Assembly (NCBI GenBank): GCA_001969505.1 | Contig: LSSK01001064.1 | Coordinates: forward strand, 1 to 13,750 | DNA from: Zancudomyces culisetae | Lineage: Eukaryota > Kickxellomycota > Harpellomycetes > Harpellales > Legeriomycetaceae | Length of the DNA: 13,750 bases | Direction: 5' to 3' | Shown: positions 1 to 7,228 of the stretch, piece by piece | Layout: each line of letters opens with the position of its first letter | Position numbering within the stretch: the first letter of the stretch is position 1 | Notes under the pieces: model-generated | What the model was told of the DNA's origin: nothing | Database searches by the model: none | The model's input: the letters and a program-made list of their open reading frames with translations, nothing else | Made by a program: the position numbers and the translations under genes

Positions 1-27
1 TGAATTTTGTACTGTCAAAATAAGAAC

Positions 28-33
28 TTTATT
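28..33 (-). terminator. Possible poly(A) signal of FUM1
   Basis: AATAAA on the minus strand, about 36-41 nt after the FUM1 stop codon, inside an AT-rich tract that runs to the window edge. Position and sequence fit a yeast 3'-end positioning element. The cleavage site cannot be seen. Confidence 0.4.
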
Positions 34-68
34 CAAAGTCGAAAATAAAAAGCAGTATATTCAAGATT

Positions 69-1862
69 TTATTTTTTTGGGACATAAGGTACAGGGCCAA
101 GCATCTTTTCGGGTCTTACCCATTCATCAAATTGCTCGGAGGTCAATACACCAAGCTTTATTGCGGCTTCTTTCAAAGTTGTGCCCTCTTTGTGAGCCAA
201 TTTGGCACATTTGGCAGCATTATCGTATCCAATGAATGGATTAAGCGCAGTTACAAGCATCAAGCTCTCATTGAGCAATTTATTGATTCTGGCCTCGTTT
301 GCAACGATCCCGACGACACAGTGTTCACGGAAGGAGTCACATGAATCTGACAAGAGGCGGATGGAGTGGAGAACATTGTAAATCATAACTGGCTTGAACA
401 CATTAAGTTCAAAATGGCCATTTGCACCAGCAAAAGTGGTAGCGGTATGGTTTCCAAAGACCTGGGCACAAACCATAGTCATTGATTCACATTGGGTTGG
501 ATTGACTTTTCCTGGCATAATTGAGGACCCTGGTTCGTTCTCAGGAAGGCTCAGTTCACCAAGACCGCAGCGAGGGCCTGATCCCAATAGTCTGATGTCA
601 GAAGCTATTTTGAATAGGGATGTGGCAACTGTGTTGAGAGCACCAGAAACCTCTACCAATGCATCATGTGATGCAAGAGCCTCAAACTTGTTAGCTGCAG
701 GTTTGAACTCGACTCCTGCAATGTTTGATATTTCCTTGGCCATTTCAACATCGAAGCCAACATAGGTGTTGAGGCCAGTTCCAACAGCTGTTCCACCAAT
801 TGCTAGCTGGGTCAACCGAGGAAGTGTATCCTGGATTCTAGCTATGCCGTTGATCAGCATTTGCGAGTACCCACTGAACTCTTGTCCCAGTGTAAGAGGA
901 GTTGCATCTTGAAGATGGGTTCTTCCGATTTTTATAATATCTTTGAATTCAACGCTCTTATGATGCAGAGCCTCCTGAAGTTTCTTTATTGAAGGAATCA
1001 ATTTTTCAGTAACCTCCAATGCTGCCGAAATATGCATGGCTGTTGGGAATGTGTCATTTGAAGACTGTGACTTGTTTACATCATCGTTTGGATGTACAGG
1101 CTTCTTGCTTCCCATTTCCCCGCCCATTATTTCAATAGCTCTGTTAGAAATTACTTCGTTAACATTCATGTTGGATTGCGTTCCTGAACCGGTTTGCCAT
1201 ACAACCAATGGAAAAGAGTCGTTGAGTTTTCCGTCAATGACTTCTTGTGCTGCCTTCTGAATTGCTTCAGACTTTACTTTATCCAGACCGAATTTAACGT
1301 TGACTGCTGCTGCGGCCTTCTTCAATATACCCATGGCTTTTACAACTGGCAAGGGCATTCTGTCAGTATCATTGGCAATCTTAAAGTTCATTAGTGACCT
1401 AAAAGGTTAATAAATCAACTTAGTTATGTCTCTTCTCCTTTCCTATTCCTTTTTTCCTTTTTCTTCTCTCCCCACATTTTTGCGCATGAACTAATGAAAA
1501 ACAAACATACATAGAGTGATGAGCGATTTAAAAATAGATCTTACCTTTGTGTTTGGCAACCCCAGTACTTATCGGCTGGAACCTCAAGCTCACCCATTGT
1601 GTCCTTTTCAATTCTGACTTTTTGCATGGCTGCAAAGCTCGTGCCAAAGTTTCTTGACAAAGCTCTTGGATTGCAAACTCGATTGGCCTATAATTGTTAT
1701 TACCAGCCAGACATATTATTTTAACGCCTCTTCGTTTTTTTCCCACAACAACAAGCGCTGAAAGAGGACAAGGTTAATAGCAATAGAACAAAATCAAAAT
1801 ATACCGAATTTATAAACACACACCTTGGTTGCTCTCGAAACAGATTGTAACATTCCGCTCAT
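69..1862 (-). CDS. FUM1: Fumarate hydratase, class II, mitochondrial/cytosolic (3 exons)
   Basis: Catalyses fumarate + water <-> L-malate in the TCA cycle; fungal forms act in mitochondria and cytosol. The model joins 1862-1824, 1687-1545 and 1398-69 (stop TAA) into 503 residues. Exon 3 alone lacks the N-terminal part of the family. The missing part is found upstream: [19 protein letters not shown], then CQTQR, with the Arg codon split across intron 2, followed by SLMNFKI. Catalytic landmarks are [10 protein letters not shown] (about 130-139), [10 protein letters not shown] (about 219-228) and the fumarase/aspartase signature [10 protein letters not shown] (about 351-360). The first ~33 residues are rich in Arg, Ser and Ala with almost no acidic residues, as in a mitochondrial presequence. 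In-frame ATGs lie at 1862, 1853 and 1627; the last would give a leaderless form starting MQKVRIEK. Length matches the yeast enzyme (about 490). Identity is near certain; the exon 1 junction is inferred. Confidence 0.95.
1399..1544 (-). other. FUM1: FUM1 intron 2
   Basis: The donor is GTAAGA and the acceptor is TTTTAG, giving 146 nt in phase 2. The split Arg codon (AG|G) restores the family motif TQRS..NFKI. The branch-like TTATTAAC at 1413-1406 ends only a few bases before the acceptor, a short branch-to-acceptor distance of the kind known from some early-diverging yeasts. The conserved protein on both sides fixes the junction. Confidence 0.9.
1688..1823 (-). other. FUM1: FUM1 intron 1, in the presequence
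   Basis: The donor is GTGTGT after an AAG codon and the acceptor is TTATAG. It is a phase 0 intron of 136 nt that joins [13 protein letters not shown] to [14 protein letters not shown] branch-like TAATAAC lies at 1702-1696. A second, stronger-looking acceptor sits inside the intron: a CTATTAAC branch at 1780-1773, then a pyrimidine run ending in TTTCAG at 1758. Use of that site leads to an in-frame stop after 13 more codons, so TTATAG at 1688 is chosen because it keeps the presequence in frame. Confidence 0.7.
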
Positions 1863-2816
1863 ATTTGATGACAGTATCCTTTATTTTTCCACTCACAAGA
1901 TAAAAGGGTTTGGGTTATGCACAGTTATTTATGTGGCTATGTCTTTATATATCATATCACCTTTTTTTTCTATCTCAAAAAAATGGTTATGGCGGAGAAA
2001 TTTCTTTGGAATAAAAAAATGTGTCGTTCCAACAAACCGCTATCTCGTAAAAAAAGTTGATATCAGGTTACCATTTCTAGCTGTCGATTTGAGGGTCTGA
2101 TCTTTTTTGTCTTTTACCAATTAAATCGTTATGTTTGTTTATTTTTTCTTATCTGCCAGCGCCATCCCATTGGATAGCTTTCAATATTGTCTTTCTCATT
2201 ACTGTCAATTTGGTTGTTACACAAGTTCAATATGTAAGGACATTCGATAAGAAAGATATACAAAGTGGATTTCGCTTATGCATACCAAAAATAACGTTTT
2301 GGTCTATGTTGAGGATATCCCTTTCCGCTACATTCCTTGCGGGGGCTTCTAGTCAGCTTCAATCTGGAAGCGATATTAGCGTTGGAGTCCCAATTCACCC
2401 TTTCCATCATTTGGATTCTTCAACGTACAAACTCGCTGCATAGCATTCTTTGCTTTTAGTAAAATGAAGGCATGGTCTCGTATACAAAGGCCATTTTTGT
2501 CAATTTACAATTCCCCACTTTCTGTGGAATGCAAGTCTTAAAAAGCGAAATAGAAAAATCGCAATCAAACTGATATGGCCACAACTCAATTAGAACAAAG
2601 CCAAAAAAATTTTTTTTTCGTGGAGAGATTGGTGTGTAGAACACAATTTTTTATGTCAGCAGATTTAAGATTCACAGGTTTGCCAGTTCAGCTCTTTCTG
2701 CCTAAAACCAACTATCTCAATTTGCATTTCCGGCCTTCCTACACCTCTACATTATACTTGTTGTTTACATGCAACAATAAAAGAAAAAAAGTAAGAGAAA
2801 AGTAAATTGTGGCAAA
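1863..2816. other. Divergent intergenic region between FUM1 and the AIM5-like gene
   Basis: 954 nt separate the FUM1 start (-) from the next start (+), so the region should carry both promoters. It is AT-rich with T runs and several short open frames on both strands. The longest of these open with TTG rather than ATG, match no family I recognise and have low-complexity composition. No tRNA-like box pair, clear TATA box or repeat array was found. Confidence 0.6.
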
Positions 2817-3152
2817 ATGTCAAAGTTTCTTTTAATGTTTATGGGTGGATCAACCACTGCACTCGGGGTAACACACTTGATGACAGAGTATATCGGGAAT
2901 AAACAATCGGTTTTTGCGCACAGATTAGCATATTTAAGTCGGATCCAAAGCTCAGACGATGAAAAACCGGCGTTGGAAAACAACAGTGGGGATGTAACTA
3001 CTGTAGACAAGTACAGAAAATTCATCAAGAGATACGATACAAATGTCAAACCTATTCTTACAGAGCAGTGGAATTCTATTATTCGGGATACGGGTTTATT
3101 TCTGAATAGTTTGTCTCCAAGATTCAACAAATTTCTTGAGAGAAATCTCTAG
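2817..3152 (+). CDS. AIM5: Aim5/Mic12-like MICOS subunit (probable)
   Basis: A 111-residue single-exon protein, ATG to TAG. A hydrophobic segment with small residues (about 4-22, containing FLLMFMGG) suggests one membrane helix at the N-terminus. A charged middle follows, and then a C-terminal segment EQWNSIIRDTGLFLNSL (about 82-98). S. cerevisiae Aim5/Mic12, a 106-residue inner-membrane protein of the cristae-junction complex MICOS, has the same plan: N-terminal helix, polar middle, and a WN-x-x-IR motif before a short aromatic helix. The match is by layout and one motif only, because this family diverges fast. The gene is head-to-head with FUM1, and its ATG is the first one in frame. It could instead be another small mitochondrial or ER membrane protein. 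Confidence 0.55.
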   Translation: MSKFLLMFMGGSTTALGVTHLMTEYIGNKQSVFAHRLAYLSRIQSSDDEKPALENNSGDVTTVDKYRKFIKRYDTNVKPILTEQWNSIIRDTGLFLNSLSPRFNKFLERNL

Positions 3153-4449
3153 CCTACCGTTTATTTACAAAAGAATTTTGTTATAGAACATCGCCCTGTA
3201 CCTTTTTGAGTGTACTCCTTTAAATGCTTCAGGAAATTTGCAGACTATTAGCGCCCTGTTCAAGTAGCGATCGATAGAGGATTTATACGTAGGAATATAT
3301 ACACATATATATATAAAACTCGTTGCATGCATTTTTTGAGGCATTTTTACTGCCACACCAACATGACCATTAACTACTTTTTTAATTTGATAATCTGTAC
3401 ATCTCGAATACAACAAATATCTGTGTTCAGAGTATTTATTTGCCATAAAAACCAGTAACCCATCACGTTTATAGTTATTCATAAAAGCCATACGACCTCC
3501 ACATGCTACTCTCTAGTCTGCTTACTAAAGCTGTCATTGTACCTTTTTCATGGGACTACGTCTGTGCTCATGTATGTGTAATCATATTGGACTCGGGCTG
3601 AGGGTATTTAAGAAAGTGCATTCTTCAAAAAAAAATAAGACCACCACTCTTTTAGGTGCAAATAAATAGTTACTTAATATTGTTTTAAGCTTGATCTAGT
3701 AAAAGTATTACTGGATTTCGCCAAAAGGACATAGCCATGGTTCAAGGTAGTGTAATTCTAACATTTTTTGAAAGCAGAAAATCCAACAATAGACTTTAGC
3801 TTTAAGTCGTGCGCGTGTTGCGTTTTTCGTTTTATGTTTTAAAGATGATGCTCACGTTTTCTTTTTTCCATTTATTTGTGGAGGATTCGTTACCAATTGC
3901 CTGTGAAAGTTTACTAAACTTGTTTTTATTATTGGGGCATTCCTATTATTATTTTTTTATTAAGTATTGTGAGCCTTTTCGAACTGCAGTAGCAAATGTG
4001 TAGGGCTAGTAAAAAGAAACAAAAAAAAAACAATTACAGGCTTTTGTTCACAATATCATGACCCCTGTTTGGACCAATGAAAAAGTAGGTTCAATTACAC
4101 TTCAACTAAAGAGGAAACCTAACCTCAAATAAACCTTGCATAGAATAAAGGAGCAACACGGATTTGAAGAGTTTAGACGTATATTCGGGCCACATAGATA
4201 TCTAATCGTCATATTACTGTTGTTAACACCTAAAAAGCATTTACTGAGTGTATCAAAAGTATATATTTAGGGAAAATTGCAAGGTAGAGAGCAAACAAAA
4301 GTATTAGATTGTCCCTTTTGTTGGAGTAGACATTTGATTTACTGTAGTATCAGCGCCTACTCTGGAAAAACCAAACTAAGACATTTCGGGCTCTTTTTAA
4401 AAGTGGGATAACAGAGAAAAAGTCAAAACGAAGCGGATAGATCAATAAA
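3153..4449. other. Intergenic region upstream of MOB2, about 1.3 kb
   Basis: No recognisable gene is seen. The 108-codon open frame at 3165-3491 (-) lies directly behind the AIM5-like stop, includes an AT-dinucleotide tract read as Ile/Tyr/Val, and resembles nothing known to me. Within the region, a TATTTAAG at about 3606-3613 is followed ~125 nt later by ATGGTTCAAG and a donor-like GTAGTG (listed separately). A downstream acceptor-like ACAATTACAG near 4038 precedes a 30-codon open stretch with a basic C-terminus that I could not join to a start. The MOB2 promoter must lie in the right part. Confidence 0.5.
3737..3900 (+). other. Possible start of a small spliced gene (unresolved)
   Basis: What is seen: ATGGTTCAAG|GTAGTG, a canonical CTAAC branch box at 3758-3762, and AG acceptors ending at 3777, 3792 and 3799. 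The region is preceded by a TATTTAAG box about 125 nt upstream. Splicing to 3799 gives an open frame MVQALSRARVAFF..., which stops after about 38 codons; its Phe-rich tail is not convincing. I recognise no family. It may be a small unannotated protein, a transcript leader or chance. Confidence 0.15.
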
Positions 4450-5305
4450 ATGAGTTTCTTTGGATTTGGAAAACTAGCAAATATAACTAAGCAAAGGCTA
4501 TCAACAACTCAGGCACAATTGACAGCAGCCGAGTCCCCTTTATTTTTGAATGAGCATCTGGTGAATGCACAGCTTGTAAAAGGAGATTTCAAGTCAGTAG
4601 TGAAACTTCCAAAATACGTAGACATAAATGAGTGGCTTGCAATTAGCAGTAAGAGCTGTGGTTTAAGTATTTGAATAGAAATAATCCTACTTGAGAATCA
4701 ACTAACCATCTCTTTAATTTCTTTCTTTTTCTTTAAACCATAGCATTTGACTTTTTCAACCTGATAAACATGTTTTACGATGTTGTTTCGGAGGAATGTA
4801 CTATATCTGATTGCCCTGTTATGAACGCCGGACCAAAGTAAGAGTCAAATTCCCCAATTCTGAATTTTATTTTATTACCAAATATCAACTTTCTGCTTTA
4901 ACATTATTTTTTATTCACTATAGTCATGAGTTTCTATGGACAGATAACCAGAGAAGAACTGTAAAGCTATCTGCACCACAATACATTGATTATGTGTTGT
5001 CGCAGGTGCATGATTTGTTGGAAGATCAAAGAGTTTTTCCCACCAGGGCCGGCTTAACTTTTCCAAGAGACTTTGGCGTGACTCTAAGAATTATTTATAG
5101 ACAGCTATTCAGAGTCGTTGCTCATATATACTGGGCACATATTAAAATAATCGCAAATCTAAGACTCGAGGGCCATTTGAACAGTCTTTTTGCTCATTTT
5201 GTAATATTTGCTCAGGAGTTCGACTTGTTGGACCGAAAAGAGCTTGCTTGTATGCAAGACTTGCTCACGTTAATGAAAAGCAAAGGTATAATACAAATGT
5301 CCTAG
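4450..5305 (+). CDS. MOB2: Mob2-type NDR-kinase co-activator (3 exons)
   Basis: Exons 4450-4648, 4744-4837 and 4924-5305 encode 224 residues. Mob proteins bind the N-terminal region of NDR/LATS kinases; in yeasts Mob2 pairs with Cbk1 in the RAM/MOR network for polarity, cell separation and Ace2 control. Mob2 rather than Mob1 is indicated by the start MSFFGFGK and by LVKGDFKSVVKLPKYVDINEW (yeast Mob2 has LVKGSFKTIVQLPKYVDLGEW). The splice joins give ISTFDFFNLINMFYD and NAGPNHEFLW, both typical of the fold. A full zinc site is visible: C85, C90, H165 and H170 (ECTISDCP and HIYWAH). The C-terminal FAQEFDLLDRKELA closes the domain. Length is near the minimal Mob fold; the long low-complexity N-terminus of S. 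cerevisiae Mob2 is absent. Confidence 0.95.
4649..4743 (+). other. MOB2: MOB2 intron 1
   Basis: Donor GTAAGA, branch ACTAAC at 4701-4706, a pyrimidine-rich stretch, then acceptor CCATAG. It is 95 nt in phase 1. The join yields LAISTFDFFNLIN, continuous with the Mob family. Reading through it instead gives a stop within about ten codons. Confidence 0.92.
4838..4923 (+). other. MOB2: MOB2 intron 2
   Basis: Donor GTAAGA, branch-like CTTTAAC at 4896-4902, acceptor ACTATAG. It is 86 nt in phase 2. The join gives NAGPNHEFLW, matching the conserved AGP-x-x-(D/E)-(Y/F)-x-W stretch of Mob proteins. Confidence 0.92.
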
Positions 5306-5777
5306 CGGACTATGCGGGTCACACCCCACTTGGAGCTTTTATATTTGCTTAGCGTTTTGTTGATTTGGATTTGGTGCTTTTTATTTATTTAAATGAAGCC
5401 GATAACAAGTACTATTCTGCATTCTAGCAGGAGTGATTATTTTTTGTTTGTTGTGAGGTATTGATACTTTTCCTTATTACCATCGTTTAACTTGCATAGA
5501 GAAAAAGGGTTTAGCAGGTGGATTTATTAATTGGTTTACCAAAATAATTTTGTGGTCTAGGAGGTAAAGTTGACGAATGGTAAACACTAATAACCACAAA
5601 AATAACTATCCCACTTGATGAAAAACTAAGTACATTTATATGCTCATATTATATTTTGAGTGCACGTAGAAAGACATAAATAATTTATTATGCAAGTTGT
5701 ATCCTGACACATCGGCAGCAAAAAGAATAAAAAGGGAAACTCTACCCCCTATTCTTCAATAAAACGTGACGCTCTAC
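5306..5777. other. Convergent 3' region between MOB2 and the ASTER gene
   Basis: 472 nt between two facing stop codons, AT-rich, with no open frame worth reporting. It should hold both transcript ends. I see no strong hairpin or repeat. Confidence 0.5.
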
Positions 5778-6510
5778 TCACTTCCCAAAGAGAACCCCTG
5801 CGACATACATAACTTCTATTGTATACGTTGACACCAAGGACATAATACTAAAGGCGAACAGCGTGTAGATGCTTGCTTTGTCTGCAGCTGTGTATCGCTC
5901 GGTGGAAATGGCGACCATTGCACAATACATAGAGGCCCATGCAACGTATTTGTTCTATTGTCGTATGTCAGCAAATAATTGTAGTAGAAAAAGTAAACTA
6001 TGGTTTTGCACGCTCATCTGCGCAATAAAGATTGGGAGCTACCTAGAATGGCTGTTGTATGAATTCTTTTCTAAAAGCAAAGAGGTTCTAGTGTAACTAA
6101 AAAAACAGCATAAACACAACAATGGTATCCATAAAAAGTCGGATCGACGACTCAAATACTTACCCTGATAACCATTGTAATAAGAGCTACACATATTTAA
6201 GGTTTGTATGCTTTTTAGATTTGGATTGTAAATTCCGTTTAGTAATTAATTAGAATTTAAAAGGGCATCTTTCCATGATTTCGGTGTGCAATGCGAGTGA
6301 AAAACCCAAAACCCAAAACCCAAAACCCAAAATAATTAATAATTAATAATAATGCCCAAGAAAAAAGAAAGATTTGCACTTACATAAAACCATGGAGAAA
6401 GTTGAAAATATAACATCCGTGTTTTCGGGCTCTGGGATTGAATCCAATTGTGTTGTCTTCAAATGATCCTTTGGATCACCTGGAAACATCTTTGCTAATC
6501 TCGAAATCAT
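5778..6510 (-). CDS. ASTER/Asterix (UPF0139, WDR83OS-like) ER membrane protein, 3 exons
   Basis: Exons 6510-6384, 6186-6164 and 5954-5778 (stop TGA) give 108 residues; human Asterix has 106. In animals Asterix is the small subunit of the PAT complex, which holds unassembled transmembrane helices at the ER translocon; the fungal role is inferred. The pattern of the family is visible: a polar N-terminus with DPKDHL, PEPENTDVIFSTFSMVL where the human protein has TPDYMNLLGMIFSM, then VIRNKYVAWASMYCAMVAIS matching LKLKWCAWVAVYCSFISFA, and a last hydrophobic stretch with SIMSLVSTYT matching the human C-terminal helix. Hydrophobic segments are about 33-49, 54-66 and 78-103. Exon 2 is only 23 nt. The usual start is taken at 6510; M8 (MFPGDPKD) is an alternative. 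The frame extends upstream only to a TTG. The gene lies behind ATG9 on the same strand. Confidence 0.85.
5955..6163 (-). other. ASTER-gene intron 2
   Basis: Donor GTAAGT after an AGG codon and acceptor ACAATAG; 209 nt, phase 0. A branch-like CTGAC lies about 17 nt before the acceptor. Other AGs upstream (for example TTTTTTTAG) do not join in frame to the conserved VAWASMYC block. Confidence 0.85.
6164..6186 (-). other. 23-nt microexon of the ASTER gene
   Basis: The exon is bounded by TGTGTAG and by GTAAGT and encodes SLITMVIR (the Ser codon is shared with exon 1). It fills exactly the gap between FSTFSMVL and NKYVAWASMYC relative to the family, so its inclusion is needed for the first membrane helix. 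Its phases (1 in, 0 out) agree with both neighbours. Confidence 0.8.
6187..6383 (-). other. ASTER-gene intron 1
   Basis: Donor GTAAGT after TTTTAT and acceptor TGTGTAG; 197 nt, phase 1. It contains a TACTAAA branch-like box about 50 nt before the acceptor. It also contains four GGG runs in the transcript sense (see the repeat entry) and an AATAATT-type tract. Confidence 0.85.
6301..6332. repeat. (AAAACCC)4 tract, telomere-like, in ASTER intron 1
   Basis: Four perfect 7-nt units with CCC at 6305, 6312, 6319 and 6326, plus a final AAAA. On the transcribed (minus-sense) strand this reads GGGTTTT repeated, so four G-triplets are separated by four-base loops, which satisfies the simple G-quadruplex rule. 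The tract begins about 55 nt inside the intron from the donor. Confidence 0.9.
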
Positions 6511-6905
6511 GCTGATATATTGTACTTTGTACGGGTTTATGCTAGTTTTACACTTGTTTACACCGACTACGAGGGAAAATAACGTTTTCAAAGTTGAGAA
6601 AAAAGAGAGTTGTAGTTTGCTTGTTAACTATTTATTTCTTTGATTTCTGCAAAAGGCTACAAATCAAACAAGTCGATAACGTTTGTAAATTGTCAAATTT
6701 AGGTAAATTAACAAATCAAATAGCGATTTATTGGCAAATAAAGAGCCGAGAAAGTAGAAAAAAAAACACTGGTATCAAAACGTTGATATGTAAATAAAAA
6801 AGAAGGCTTTTATGCAAAAAGAAAACGAATAGCCACTTGGTCAAAGAGTGCCCAAGCCCCCATTCCTTACCCCCACCCCTTCAAACAAACAAACACAATG
6901 CTAGA

Positions 6906-6926
6906 GCATAAAGCATAAAGCATAAA
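6906..6926. repeat. Three tandem GCATAAA units
   Basis: Perfect 7-nt units at 6906, 6913 and 6920. The tract lies between the ATG9 stop and the ASTER start. Too short to assign a role. Confidence 0.85.
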
Positions 6927-7081
6927 AAATCATAGACCCAAATGCTAGGGCCCATGTGTTAACGGGAACAAAATACAGACGCAAAAAGAACGTTTATACG
7001 ACTTTATACGCCGTTTTTTGCCATTTGCTGCTCAGGCAAGTTCTTGCACCTTTTACAAGTCATCTTTCTGATCCTCTTTAT

Positions 7082-7113
7082 GTATTCTCGTATTCTTGTA
7101 TTCTTGTATTCTA
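7082..7113. repeat. Four tandem GTATTCTN units downstream of ATG9
   Basis: 8-nt units at 7082, 7090, 7098 and 7106 differ only in the last base. In ATG9 sense they read as repeated AGAATAC starting about 115 nt past the stop codon, so they may lie in the 3' UTR or termination region. Confidence 0.8.
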
Positions 7114-7228
7114 TCAAAAAATACGGGCGCTATCGGAATGTTTCAGAGCGTAGCGTAGATCTTGAATAGACAAAAATAAAAATAAAAACCAATCGGAGCA
7201 GCCTGTCTAGTCCAGTCATAATTCCAAG

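Larger units (their letters stand above)
6511..7228. other. Intergenic region: ASTER promoter and ATG9 3' region
   Basis: 718 nt between two minus-strand genes. It holds two short tandem repeats (listed) and C- and A-rich patches such as CCCCCATTCC and CAAACAAACAAACAC. The open frames in it start with weak context and match nothing. No TATA box with good spacing to 6510 was picked out; the ATATA just before the ATG is too close. Confidence 0.5.

Noticed and set aside
1528-1746. Separate 72-codon ORF on the minus strand
   Set aside because: It overlaps FUM1 exon 2 in another frame; the fumarase frame there is conserved, so this is a shadow.
2135-2443. 102-codon + strand ORF between FUM1 and the AIM5-like gene
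   Set aside because: It opens with TTG, has no early ATG and resembles no family.
3165-3491. 108-codon minus-strand ORF behind the AIM5-like gene
   Set aside because: It has an ATG, but its composition follows AT-dinucleotide repeats, it ends 12 nt from the converging stop and no motif is recognisable. It is kept only as unlikely.
4088-4098. GGTTCAATTAC as a tRNA B box
   Set aside because: No matching A box, acceptor stem or cloverleaf could be formed around it.
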